DNA of 64,000 nt, from positions 62,001 through 126,000 of the forward strand of contig WNNJ02001708.1 in the NCBI GenBank assembly GCA_012934845.2, given 5' to 3'. Of the stretch, positions 44,531 to 59,500 are shown one piece after another. The translations under genes and the position numbers were made by a program. Below the pieces are notes generated by a model. The model ran no database searches. It worked only from the letters and a program-made list of their open reading frames with translations, and was not told where the DNA came from. Numbering within the stretch: the first letter of the stretch is position 1; each line of letters begins with the position of its first letter. This DNA is from Pomphorhynchus laevis. Lineage: Eukaryota > Acanthocephala > Palaeacanthocephala > Echinorhynchida > Pomphorhynchidae.

Positions 44531-47500
44531 CTAAAATCAGAAATCACAGATAAGTTTTGCAAAAAAAAACTTTTTTATTTCAAAATTAATTAAACCAAAT
44601 TTCGGGATAAAAATGTTTATTCGAACACATCTAGGATTAGGGATAGGGTTTGTAATTACAAACATCTAGGTTTGTAATTTTAACGTTAGCTGACTATTTC
44701 TAATTACGATATATGAATTGGTTATGAATCGGATGCTCTCAAAAACAAAGTAGAAATTACTGCTTTCTTTATGATAGAAAATAACAGAGAAAAAGTGTTC
44801 ATAATCAAAAATTGCGCAAGTGATCAATTTATGATTGATCGTAAATCAAAATCAAAGTGTGCATAAATCATAAACCAAAATCTTGGTTGTAAACAATCAA
44901 GATTTTAAAATGTTAATAATAAATAATCAACATTATAATGTGTTGATTTCTAAATAGATGAATTAATTTTCATTATTAATTAATTATAATTAATTTCCAT
45001 TATCATATAATTAATCTTAAAAATAATTTATATAATCTTTTTATAAATTGAAGGTCATCATGGGCAAATTCATAAACAAATATTTTAATCTTAAGATATG
45101 CAAAGGATTTTTTGAATTTAACTTTTGCAATTGATTAATAAATTACATAAAAGGTGTGAAGTTTACGATTTTAGACTATTCGAGGTAACAATTAGATTTT
45201 GGACGTGATTTGTAATGATTTGTATTAACGTGATTTGTAATTATTTGTATTGACGTGATTTGTAATTAATGATTTGTATTGACGTGATTTGTATCTAAAA
45301 CAAACTTTATAATCTGATATTATAATCTGTTACATTATAAAACATTATTATGTTACATTATAAGGCATGCTTTATGTTATGAGACATATCTTATATTTTA
45401 TAGATAATATGTTTAATTTAAAGTCAGAATAACTAAATATTAATTACCAAATTATTATTTTGTAGTCCCTTGAAAAATTGTAATGTTACTGCATCTGCCC
45501 GGATCAGTGACGATACTAATATGGAACTATTAAAATCAAATCTAAATCAGTAATATTTCGAAACCATTTGACTAACCTCAAGTTATCACAATTTAAAAGA
45601 TCCAATATTTTAACTGGAATTGAAGCAAGCAATTTCTCGTCATCAGTTAGTAATGAACATTTAATGGATTGCATTAGCACAGTTGTAACCTTTAAATAAA
45701 AATTATTATTTATGGCTATTTGTAAAAAATTTACAAAAGAACGTTTTACTTTATTTGATGTTTTTATTAAATTTTACTTTATTTTTTATATCTAAAATGT
45801 TAAATTAATATCTAAAATGTTAAATTAGCCTCACAATAAAAGCAATAGAAAACAAATGTTGACGCTTTAGATCTTAGCTTAACTCATGGAGTAGCAATCA
45901 AAACATCAAATCTACATATGAGTGGTTAATACGTTAAGTTCTATTTTGCATCGAAAAATTAAAAGTAATTAACACGATATTTGCATGTAAATAAACATTG
46001 ACAGTTAGACGTTGCATATTAAAATCAATTATTAGGTACCTAATCTAATTAATTTTTGATAAATTAAAAATTAATTTATTAAATTAACTTATTTAATATT
46101 TATAAATCTTCTTATTTAGTTATTTTAGTCCAATCAACAGTACAGCTGCAAAAAGTACTCAGAGATTAAAATTTAAATAAATGATTACGATCTTGAATAA
46201 TGACTGAATTGTCAAAGCTATTTTTATAAATAGCTATGTAATAAGCGTTTATCGATAAATAAATTTCTCATTTTTAAACCAAAAAGAAAATAATTTTTAT
46301 TATTTCAAAAAGATCAAACATTTAACAAATTGTCAAAAACAATTTGACTTTTTAAGATGACAGAGACATATCAAACAAGAATTTATTAAATTTAATGCAT
46401 AAGAGTGATGTAATATCGAATAATTAATTATTTAAATAATAAATAACATATCAATATCAATATCAATATCCTCTTATTATAACAACTTTTAATTTTTTAC
46501 AAGACAGTACAAAATAGCACCAAAAGCTCGGTTTAACCTATCGCAGGCATATTAGCTTTCTTGTGTAGCTTTCGTAAAGCTATACAATTAGTCAAATTAT
46601 TAATATCTACATATTTAATTATTTAAATATACATATTTAACGATATATTTAATAATAAAACTAGATTTAGCTTTTTGTTTATGGGCAAACCAGATCAAAA
46701 TAGTAGTCTCAGTATTTACACATTTACAACAACGTAAATTATTACACCTCTAGCAAGTTAAGATAGCAAGCAACATAGAAGACAATCGTTTCAAGTGCAT
46801 TCAGAATAACTATTACGTCATGCAGTATTTCGGCTGTTGTTACTCTGCTATAGACACGAAATTTCACTTGCGTATATCAAAATGAAATTTAAACAGACAA
46901 ATATCTTCATTCAATGTTTTTGGAAATAAAGCAGTACACAATAGGAACTAGATAAGGTAAATACAATTTAAGATAACAAAAATAAACGAAAGAATTACTT
47001 CAAAAATTAAAATAAAATTGATTAAGAGAAGATAAATGACGGAAGTTAAATTCGTGGTTATGGGCAGTACGGGTGTCGGCAAATCGGCCGTTACTATGCG
47101 CTTTATTAGTGGGGAATTTGTCGAACAGTATGACCCAACCATTGAAGACTGTTATACAAAACAAATCGAGCAAAATAACAAACAATACGCGGTCGAGGTC
47201 TTGGATACAGCAGGAACAGAAATGTTTGATGCGATGAGAGAGCTTTACATCAAAAATGGTCATGGATTTGTCCTTGTATATTCAATAACATCGAAGATAT
47301 CGTTCTCCGAGGTAAAAACTCTATATGATAATATAGTCAAAATAAAGGCCACATCTCTTGTACCACTTGTTTTAGTTGGCAATAAAAGCGATTTAGAACA
47401 AACTGATCGAGTCATCAGTAGAGAAGAAGGTAAATCAATTGCTGCTAGTTGGAGATGTCCGTTTCTTGAGACATCCGCTAAGCTTAACCTTAATATAAAT

Positions 47501-50500
47501 ACAGTATTTACGGAACTCATTAATGAGGTAAATCGTGTAAAATCCGAATTACAAGCCAGCGGTAAGATGAATCCATCAAGTGAACAAACAACTGATAAGC
47601 CAACTACTAAAAAAAGAAGACACGCAAAAATAGCATCGAAGTGTATTATGCTATAGATATTTTACCAAAAAACTGTCTAACTAATTATACCTTTTGTGAA
47701 ATTAGCTAAAAAATAAACACTTTTGTTTTAAATTTAGAAATTCGCATTGCGAATTGCGTCTCGCGCTAAAATAGAAGTCATCATAGAAATATTAGTTTTG
47801 CGCTTAAGTCATCTTAATAATCATAGAAGAGAATGTAAGCTAAATATCATTTTATTATCATTTTAAAATGATTATTTTAGAATAAAGTAAATTTTGTATA
47901 TTTCCAGGTCATCTAAAATAAAGTTGAGAATTTTTTTAAAATAATTAAGGCATTTAATAATTAATTATAATTAATTGAAACCTTGTTTTTTGAGTTATCT
48001 TTTACAAAATAAAAATATTAAAATATGCTTATATATAAAGCATTGTAGGGTATATACTGCATATTTAAATAATAAAACTAAAAAATACAATTACAATCAA
48101 ATACAATAATACTAAAAAAATACAATTTCCGAATATAATATTAAAATATTATATAATATTTTAATATTTGAAATATTTCAATATTTTAATTTTCTTTTTA
48201 TGTATTATATATTAAATAAATATATGTAAAATTATTATATTTAATTATTTATCTGAAGATTTTGTTAAATGATTTATTTAAAAGGAATAAATAAATCTAA
48301 ATTTAATTGAAATAAATAATAAATAAATTATAATTTGATAAGAATAAATATATAATAGAAATATTAGTATTTCTCATGCGAAATTCGTTTCAAATTCTAC
48401 ACGAGAACTTGAAATTTCACATTTCTGCAGAAATAACACTCGCAATTAATCTTTTATTTTAATATTTTCATGTACGCACCAACAAAACCGATTTCCTTTT
48501 TCTAACATTTTTAAATTCAAAGCTAAATAATTATTGGATCACATAAAGTTTAAGATAGACCTCGATACAGGTAAGAGAGCACATCTTAAAACTTGTTGTT
48601 GAACGTCTCGGTTTATCCGGTAGTGAATTTTGTGTGTCACCAGAATCGCGACGGCTGGCGACACCTGATTCGCAGACTGACAGCATAACTTGACACCGGT
48701 AGAGTGATAATTAAATAATTTTTTTTAATTATTGGAACTGGATCAATGAAAAGAGAAATTATTTTTGATATTTCACTAACTTCTGTTAGCATCTTCAAAA
48801 CTAACAGAAGTATAATATCAAATAAGCAAAATATCAAAATAATTTTCTGAAGATCCTAACAAAAGTTAGCGAAATATCAAATGAAATTTCCTCCTCTTTT
48901 GATCCAACTCCAATAATTTTTTATTCAATAATGAATCAATAATGAGACAACTCATTATTTGGCGTCCTCCAAACAAAGAATAATGAAAAATAATTCAAAT
49001 CAAATACATAAAACAAGTGAAAATCAAATTGTAAAGCAAAATATTTGTTTTGTATATTTCTCAAACGATCGCGCGAGCCGCATTAAGAACAAAGCAGCAT
49101 CGTGGGCCGCATCACATATTTTTAGTAAGAAAAATTCGGTGGTAACAATTCGATTTTTTTATTATTTGGGCCACACAAAATACTTGTGTAACCGCATGTT
49201 TTGCACCTATTGTTTACAGGAAAATCTAATTGGTATTAAATTGAAAAGAACAAAAATGCAGAATATTATCATTCAAGCCAAACGTGAAAGAAAACAGACA
49301 ACACGGTACCGTTTAGTACATGTGACTCGTGTTTTGTGCAGTCTGCCAGTCTTCCACTGCATCCAGCAGCGGGATGGACGAGTCGTTGTGATTGAACACA
49401 AGAACAAAAATGCAGAATACTAAAATACAGCAGATATGCTTTTCATATAAAGTATTTTATAAAGTGCTAATGTGGAAATGTATTCAATTTGATTTAGATA
49501 GTCTTTGAAACTTTAAAAGAAAAAAAGCAGGCAAATTCACATATTAAAATAAGTTAATAAATCATGACTTCAATACTCTTACTCTACAAATAGAAAAAGC
49601 ATAGTATTCTACAATTCACTGCAACAAATAGAAACAATAAAAACGGTTAAAAACGGTTAAACTAGAAATCAAGAGAGAAATACAAAAAATAAAACTAAAT
49701 ATACCGTGCAAAGTTGTGGTTCATCAACTTTACGCTCACACATTTGAAGATAGCAATTAGAGATCAACCCAACAGTAGATTGCGATCTCCAAAACTGCAA
49801 AGGATATGAATGTTCGGATAAATAGAAGTAAAATTCCGGTAGCATTGTGTCGAAAGCTAACCACTGTTGAACAACGGCCAACAGGAAATTCTTGTATTTA
49901 CCATTATGCGCAATATGATAGACTATATGTTCAAACGAACAATAGCAATCTTTTAATTTAAGATTCCATTTTAATTTGCTTAATTGGCAAGCCTCCGGGC
50001 AAACAATGGATAGGCGAAGATATGAACAAAAGCGTTTATTTGTCCAATAAATCGAATCACTAAAACGATAATTGGATGAATATAACAAGATATAATATCT
50101 AACATTAAAACAAAAATATAAATTGATTTATTTTGAATAAAAAAGTAATGCTTAAATTTAAACAAAAAAAACAATTTATTACAATCAATAAACAAAAACA
50201 AGTTGCACGAATTTGTAGATTTCTTACCGGTCTGACACTTTTCCAGAACAGGGGATTAATCTGTGAAATGTAAGGATGCTATACTGCTCTATGCGTTAAT
50301 AGAGCGTTATAGAGCGTTATAGAGCTCTATACTTGGCTATCGTCACGGAGAGTTACAACACGATCTAACCACTAACGTCATCATTCGCCGACATTAGTAT
50401 TCAGATCGCCAGCACTTTGAAGATTCACTGAATATTTAGTGAATAAACAATTTTTCGAAATAGATTTCAAGATCAGGTCATTTAATCTGTGAAATGTAAG

Positions 50501-53500
50501 GATGCTATATTGCTCTGTTTGAATCCTAAGCACGTGTCAGCAAACTAGTTTATGAATATCGTCACGAACCAGTTGCAACACGATCTAAATACCAACATCA
50601 TCCTGCGTAGACGTTAGTACTGAGTGGATCTTCAGGGCGCAGGCCCTGAGCACTAACGTTTCAAAATGATGTAATACTTGGATGGTCTATTTAAAATCTA
50701 GCTAGTCGTTGAAAAATTGCACGAAACATTCCTGCAAATTTTTAGAATTCTTACCGGTCTGACACTTTTAGAAATAGATTTCCAGAACAGGTCATTAATC
50801 TGTGAAATATAAGGATACTAAACATGTATCTGCAAATTACTGAACGAATATCGTCGCAGACCAGTTGCAATACAGCCTAACCATTAACATCATGCTACCC
50901 AACGATATTATTCTGTTGATCTTCAGGGTGCAGGTACTAAGCACCGTTTCAACATGCTGTAATACTTGGCTATCGTCACGGAGAGTTGCAACACGATCTA
51001 ACCACTAACGTCATCATGCGCCGACATCACTGATGTTCTTGCACTTTGAAGATTCACTGAGTATTAACGTCGGCGCAAGATGATATTAATGGTTAGATCG
51101 TGTTGCAAATAGACATGACGATATTTGTATACTAGTTTGAGCACATGCTTAGGATAAAATCATAGAACAGTATAACATCCTTACATTTTAAGTTGATATA
51201 CCTGCCCAGTCATTGTTACAATTGAAGTTTTGATGAATATATTTGTATTCTGCACGCTGTTTTAATCCCATCTATAAACTAACAGCAGTACGTTACATTT
51301 CAGTATTGATGAACATCATCAGATACTAATCCAATATATACATTTTACGTTTCGGTTCTTTTAATGTTGGCTGACGATCACTCAACTCGTATGTTTTTTG
51401 ACATTTAGATTTAACGAAAGACTTGCTGACGATCACTCAACTCGTATGTTTTTTGACATTTAGATTTAACGAAAGACTTTCGTCTTATATTCTCCAAAAT
51501 TAATTTAAATTATTTCTGATTTCAAATTAAATTAGAGTTAATAGGAGAAAGTTTTACTTTTAACTTCTAAACCTACATATTTTTCCGGATAATTCTTACA
51601 TTTCTCAAAACGGCATCCGAATAAAACGACATCCGGTAGCAAACAATTCACACTATTACCGAACGATAAAGCAATCTGAAAATTAAATGAAAATCATTTC
51701 AAATTAAACAATGAAATGTTTAGCGTACGATTCGCATGAAAATATTAAAGAGTAGCTAATTATATCTCCGAATTTTATAGTAATTAAATAATTCATTTGG
51801 GGGATATTCATTAATTGTGAACAATTATTTTTTGTGAACAACAAATTATTTTAAAAATATATAAAAATATATTTAACAAAACAACAAGCAGTTAATATAG
51901 TAATATCCTGATATGTTTGCCTCATCAACATGTCCTCTTAAGCAATCAAATTATTTGTTCGGTACATCAAATAATGATGTACCGACATTAATGTGTTTAT
52001 AAAAATGAAAACAATAAAATAACGTCTAATTTATAATAATTTTATTAATAATGGATAATAACTTGCGTGATATTAATTTTAATATAATAATATAATAAAA
52101 TATATTATAATATTTTAATTAATATTAATTTTAATATTAAAATTAATATTACGAAATATTATATTTCGTAATTATTTTATTAATTACTAGAGGCGAAAAT
52201 GCAAAAATAACTAGCGGTCAAGCGGCAAAAATGCTCAGACGGATAGCAACACTACGGGCAAGAAAAACCAACTCGCATTTAATTAAGAACGAATAACAAA
52301 ATTACGATCATGTATTATCATATTGTTGGTCAGGGCTTCATCAATGTGCATTCGGTCAGCCCGCTGGTAAGACGTTGAAAGCCCGTTGATAAGACGTTTT
52401 CTTTACGTAGAAAAGTTTGATCAGTTTAAAAAGGGTATTTCCAATGTAATTTTCTTAATAAATCTTCTCCATTAAAACATTATAAAAATAAATATTAATT
52501 TAAATAAATATTAATTACTACGTAAAATCAACGTTATAAATGAGTTTATTTTAAATGAGTTGCTGTGTATAATTTTTGAATATTGGTATTTAACCAAGCA
52601 TTGCTCTTTGGTTTAGTTTCTATAAAAATTAATATTGTAAAATATTATCGCGGCTCGCATACTGCGGATGTTGTTCTGTCCTTTCATAATTATCTATCAT
52701 AATTCCGACAAATTTGTAAATTTCTTAATACATTCTTTAGCAATAAAGCGTACAGATGAATAATTTTAAAATAACAATGTCAGTTAATACAAAATAAAAA
52801 AGAAAAATTCAGGTTAAAAAACAATTTAAATTATCGATGTCAGTTGTGAGCTTTTATTTTATCTTCCAGCTGATTGGTAACGGATGACTTGACTTCACAA
52901 GTATCTTCATGTATGATATACTAATTGTTGTAATTATTAATAATAATTATTAATAATTAATAAATAATTATAATTTAATTAATTATAATTTATAATTATA
53001 ATTAATTAATTATTATTAATTAATTATAGTTGTAATTATCATTAATTATTACTGTATTAACGAGGAGAATCTCTTTAGAAAGGGTTTAGGAAGCATAAAT
53101 GGCTGCTATACTTATATAATCAATCACTTTATTAATTAATAAAAGCACAAAACATTAAAATCAGACTAATAAATTAGACCATAAGAGTAAGTGAAGTGTA
53201 CCTTTCATTAAAATAATGATCCAAATGTGATACTATATCCGGTTCTTTTATATTACATGACATCAACTAAAATAATAATCTAACTAAATAAAAATACATA
53301 TTGTTTACCAAAAATAGCCCATTGTCAACTGCTAATGGTGACGCATTTCCGTCAATATACTGAAGAGCGTAGTCAACGATCTGTTTACGAATGAAAATTT
53401 TATTTTTTATTATTTTCTTACAAATGCGTGCCGCTTTGTTAACTATGCGATCATCTTCAGAGTGAATAGCCTGACTGTATTATAAAGGGTAAAACAAGGT

Positions 53501-56500
53501 CGAGTGTTAAGCATAACTTACAAAACCACAAACTTGACAAATTTGTCAAACGGATAGGGGTTGTGAACATATTCAATTTCATCCGGTTCGATATGTTCTA
53601 ATATTATAAGGAGGGCATTGCAAAGTTGCTGATGTACACTTAAAATTTGATTAAAAGATTGTAAATTATTAACGAATCAGTAAAATTTAAAACAATTTTT
53701 GAAAATTTAAGCTTAAAACATTAAAAATATATAAAGTTTTCCTTTATATATCGAATTAAGATAACATCAATGATTTAATTAAACTTAATCTCAAATCTTT
53801 AATTCTAAAGCATTACATATAAAAGTGGATTCATATGTATGGGCTTAGCCATTGTTGATAACATTTTGTGATCGTTGCTTAAAAATAAGATTTTAGTCGT
53901 TTATGCAATCAAACGATCGATTTTGTCAGCATAGAAAACATGCTCGCTATTAGTGAGTCGAGATATGCTCACTTTTTCATCTTATTTCCTCATCCTGTAG
54001 CCCATGTCGTTTTGCTCTCAAGGCATCATCGCTCTTACATCCGATTAACATAAATACATTAATAGTTGTTTTACCAACTATAAAACGTTTTAATTAAATA
54101 AAATTATGAGATTTACTAGTTATTAAGAATAACCAGTAAAAATGTCTAATTACAAAGTTAGATTTATTTTCAATATATTAATTGCCATTAGCACCATCTT
54201 AATGGGCGTATTACCTAGAAGTGCTAAGTGATCAAACTGCTAAGAGATCGAAATGCGAATAGGTAATAGAAATAGGAATAGGTGATTGTAATGAAAATAA
54301 GTGATCGAATTGCAAACAAGTGATCGAACTGTCAAGTGACAGAAATGCGAATAACTTATCAAACTGCATATATGTGATCGAACTGCAAATAAGTAATCGA
54401 ATTGCAAACAAGTGATCGAACAAGGAAAAGTGATCGAACTAGAAATAAGTGATCGATCTACAAATGAGTGATTTAACTAAGTAGAAATAAGTGATGAAAC
54501 TGCGAATAAGTTATCGAACAAATTCATACTATATATAACTGATAATAAGTTGTCTGCATACTAGATATATAACTGGGAATAGGTTATCGAGCAAATGCAG
54601 ACTAGATATATAACTGAGAATAAGTTAACGAGCAAATGCATACTCGATATATAATTGGGAATAAGTAATCGAACAAACGCAGACTAGATATATAACTGCG
54701 AATAAGTTATCGAACAAACGCAGACTAGATATATAACTGAAAATAAGTTATCGACTATAAGTTATCAACTAGAATAAGCAATAAATTACAGATTATGCTA
54801 CGATTAAGAATGACTAGTATAAAGTTCTTATTACAAAATTAGATAAATTGCCATTAGCACCATCCTAAAAATGCTACATTTTAGTCTTAAATATATCATA
54901 ATTATTAAGTTATAAATCAGATTACTTGCAAATCATCTATAAAGATTTTAAGATCATTATAACTAAATGATGAATTCATTAAAAAAATGTTGAAGACAAA
55001 ATAAACGATTATTTGACATTAAACTAACACTAGCGTCAATGATCAAGGATTAAAATGTAATATAAAATACTATAACATAAATAGTCGATAGTTATCTTTA
55101 AATGTAAAACGAAAAAAATTATAAATTTTTATAAATCAGCAATTTCTAAATAATGAGTTGAAATATTAAATTTAAATTTGTAATATAAAATTCATATTTA
55201 ATTCAGGATAGATGAATTTTCTTTGAACACTTTTTGAAAAATAAGTCCTTTATGTGCGTTAAATGTAAGTATTTGATGTTGGTGTGCTGTAGCGCCAATT
55301 GACATTAAAGTTTAAAATAATTTTTTTTTCATCGAATTACATTCACATTCTGGGTATAAATCTTTAACTCTTTACTACTGTAACTACTAATAATTACTGA
55401 TACATCTTAGTCATTTTTATTTTTGCAATAACATATGCCTTCTCCGATTAAAGAAGTAATTTTTAAAATGTTATCTATTTTATTAAATTTTATAAAATTT
55501 ACAATAACCAAAATTAAAGATTTGTATCTATTAAATTAATAAAATATACTTGAATTAGTACTTTATGGAAATATTGATACTTTACGTAATTATAATTACT
55601 TTATAATTAGTACTTTACGTAAATTGTTTATAAAATTAATTTATTGATTATATTTTTATAGTAACCTAGCTAAAAAATTTAAGTGATTTTAAATAAAACG
55701 ATTTGAACTATATAAATTGTATTTAATTTCTATCCTTTGTGTTTTATCTAAAAAACACATCTAAGTTTTATTTAAACATTTCATTAAAATGTAATATAAA
55801 ATACTAAAAAAGTCGATAAACTACATGTAAAAGAATAAAAAAATATAAATTTTCATAAATTAGCGATTTCTTCTAAATTAAGAATTGAAATATAAAATTA
55901 AAATTTGTAAGCGTTTATCGTATATCTCAAGAACAATCATATTTTGATCAGATGTTAAAATCATTTGACTAAGCGTTTTATATGAATGCTTACGTCGAAT
56001 GCAATTGTATGTAATTGCTATTATTAAATAGCAATTTTTACATTAAAGTTTACCAATTATAGTAGTTAAGAACATTTGATAATTTTAGTTGTAAAAAGAT
56101 AGATGTTTTTGAAAGTTTAGTGCAGTTTTATTGATTATTAAAGAATTTCTAACGTTTATTGTTCATAAATAATTTAACAAGTTTTTTATAAATTACATTA
56201 GCTATAATTTGGCAACTATAATTTTACAAATCAATTAAATTCCGTACACGTCATTGTTTTGAATACATGTCGTTATCATCTGTAAAAGTTTCTCGTACAA
56301 TGTTGGATAAAGTTCAAAAAACTTGCTTGCATTAACCCTTCAAAAACTTTAAATAACACAGATGTAATAAATTTTAAGTTATACAGATTTCGCGGACTGA
56401 TTTCCTCGCGAGTACGATTGGTTCCAAAAAGAGAGCTAATCATACAGCAATACAGTAATGTGGCAGCGTTACATATCTAGAAAAGAATAACATTAAAAAA

Positions 56501-59500
56501 ATAAAATAGGCAACGAAAATAAGAAATTATAGTTTTATTAAAGTGAGATTGTAAAAGTTCAACAAATGAAGCAAAAATATATTCAAATCAAAAATTAAGT
56601 TAAAATTTGATTTTTAAATTAAATTGTGAAAAATTAATATTGTAAAATATATAATTTTAATTTATGCATATAAATTGAAATATATACACTAAAAGAAATG
56701 TGTAAGATGTAAACAAATGTATGTTCAATTTATGCATATATACACTATAAGAAATGTGTAAACAAATGTCTAAGATATAAAATAAACGTGTAAATTGTCG
56801 AACAAATGCATATTCGATATATAAATGAATAAGTAATCGAACAAATGCATATTCGATATATAAATGAGAATAAGTAATCGAACAAATGCATATTCGATAT
56901 ATAAATGAGAATAAGTAATCGAACAAATGCATATTCGATATATAAATGAGAATAAGTAATCGAACAAATGCATATTCGATATATAAATGAGAATAAGTAA
57001 TCGAACAAATGTATATTCGATATATAACTGAGAATAAGTTATCGAACAAATGCATACTAAATATATCAACTAGGATAAGCAATAAATTACAGATTATGAT
57101 ACTATTAAGAATAACCAGTATAAAGTTCTTATTACAAAATTAGATAAATTGCCACCAGCACAATCTTACAAATGCTACATTTTAGTCTTAAATATTCCAT
57201 AATTACTAAGATATAAATCAGTATAAAGATTATAAGATCATTACAACCAAGTATTGCATAATATATAATATATTAGAAAACTTGCTTGGAAATTTTTTTT
57301 GTACGATTTAAACTTCATTCTACGTAGATGAAAGAGTTTGCTATCGAAGCTTCGGTAATATTTTTCCGATAAATTTAAGTGAATATTTCATTTCAATTTA
57401 AGTAAAATATTAATTAGTGTATATGTAAACGTATATTATATGGATAACTTAATATTGACAATAGCGACAAGAAAAGAAGACTTTAGTACAAATTCATCAT
57501 TACTGTACTAGAAGAAAGATGAAGCAATAATTTTGTTGTTTACCAAAATGTAACAATAATAAAATATAATGTTGACTTTTATACTCAAATCTTTCATTTC
57601 CAAAATGTTTTAATTAAATGCAATCTAAGAATCTTGATCTAAATACAGAGGTGCAAAGAATATACTTGGCACTCCTGGATGATCTTAGATAACTCAGAAG
57701 TGGAGTTGATTTTATCTACTTCAGAAATGTAGTTAACTGCTACTCTATACTGTTTACTTATTCATACATCGATCGCGTTATCACCGATCGTTAGGAATAC
57801 GACTATAATTGGATAATTTTTGTTATTTAAAAACAAAAATTTGAAAAAATATAAAATTAAAATTTTGAATATTAAAACAAATTTATTTTTTAAATTATCT
57901 TTTTAATAAACAATTTTTAAATTTTTTTTTGTGAGTTAAAAATGCAATCTACAACGAAGTAAAAATCAAATAATTAACAATTAAATTTGATTTTATTAAT
58001 TAATATTCCATTTTTCATAACGGTTAAAATCAACGTTACCTGCCAATGTTGTGAAGTGATACAATATAGGCAGCATAAGAGTACATCTGTAGTAACAGAA
58101 TGAATTAAATCTTTACAGAAACCGCTATCCTTCATTAACATCCGAAGAGTATTAAGGGCATGGACCTAAAATATATTATCACATAATTCATAATGTAATA
58201 GATTACCTTTGATTCAGTGCGAAAGCTAGATTCATTGCAAATAGAACACAAAAAATTTATAGTGGAATGAAAACTAGTGGCATTAGGAGGTAGGTTACGG
58301 ACTTGTGTTGAGAGAATGGCTTGAATGAATAAAGGAAGACCACCTGATCGTCTTTGTGCACAAAGAACTGATTGTTCTACATTTACAAATTCCAGTGATG
58401 CCTGAAGCCAATTGTTTGGTAATGAATGCAAATGTTTATGTGCACATCTAATCAAAAAATGTCTTATTTGAAGATTAAAAGTGATTTGACATAATTTTAA
58501 GTAAAGAATTTCAAATGCATCAAAAATACATAAAGGGTGCAAAAAATAATTAAAGTATTAAAGCACACAAATAAATGTTTATGTAACTTTCAAATTCAAT
58601 TAAAATTTGTGATTTGAATATTTAAACATGGAATTTTTTAATAGAAAATTGAACAAAATTTACATAAATTCAGTTAAAATTATACTTTTTAACTGAATTT
58701 GAAATCAATTTCAAAGAATATTGATATCAAATAAAATGATATTAATTTCAAATTCAGTTAAAAATATACTTTCTAACTGAATTTAAAGCTAATATTAAAA
58801 AATATATTAACAATCGCAAACCTTTTGGGCATTGGTGTGAATTATAGAAACGATAAAAATAAATATAATTAAGATGCAGGAAACCTTTAAATCAGAAAAG
58901 TTTTCGTCAGCCACGTATTCTTCAAGACGTATTGAAGACGTGGCAGAGGATTGTTTTTCAAATTTTTTAGGTATTTATGTGAATTATAAACATTTGTGTC
59001 TAAAATTAGTTTTGATACGAAAGCAATTATAAACATAAAAGATATTATTTGAAGATATTATTTAAGCAATTTTCTTCTGAGATGATCTTATTTGTTCTCC
59101 GATTTTGTTATATGTGGTTGATGCCTTTTCACGGGCTCTCATATTAAAAGGGTAGTATCTAATAAATGTGATTAAATAATATACATTGATTTAATATCGT
59201 TGAATTATTAAAATTATAAAAAATATTTATTTTGTACATCCTAAAATCAGTGAACTGTAAAATATATACCTTTTTGAAGCTTAATACTTAGATTTAAATA
59301 AAGCTAAGTATAAAGTTATATATGAAGCTTATATACTTTAACTTTAACATCACAATAATATTGTAATCTAATAATAATTAAGAACTGTTGGGTTATATGC
59401 TTAAGATCCAATATTTCGATCCCGCGTACATGTTGGCCAAACATATTTAAAATTTCATTTAATTTAAGTAATTAATTATAATAATTGATTATTTGGCATA

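Noticed and set aside
47260-47520. Minus-strand ORFs over the Rap-like gene
   Set aside because: Shadows of a clear GTPase.
53980-54060. Less AT-rich segment in a THADA intron, considered as missing exon or tRNA
   Set aside because: No frame joins neighbours with correct phase, and no tRNA cloverleaf or B-box could be drawn.
54232-54423. 63-codon minus-strand ORF
   Set aside because: Translation of the degenerate 19-bp repeat.
56657-57082. Three overlapping minus-strand ORFs with repeated LFDYLFSFIYRIC
   Set aside because: Pure translation of the 41-bp minisatellite.
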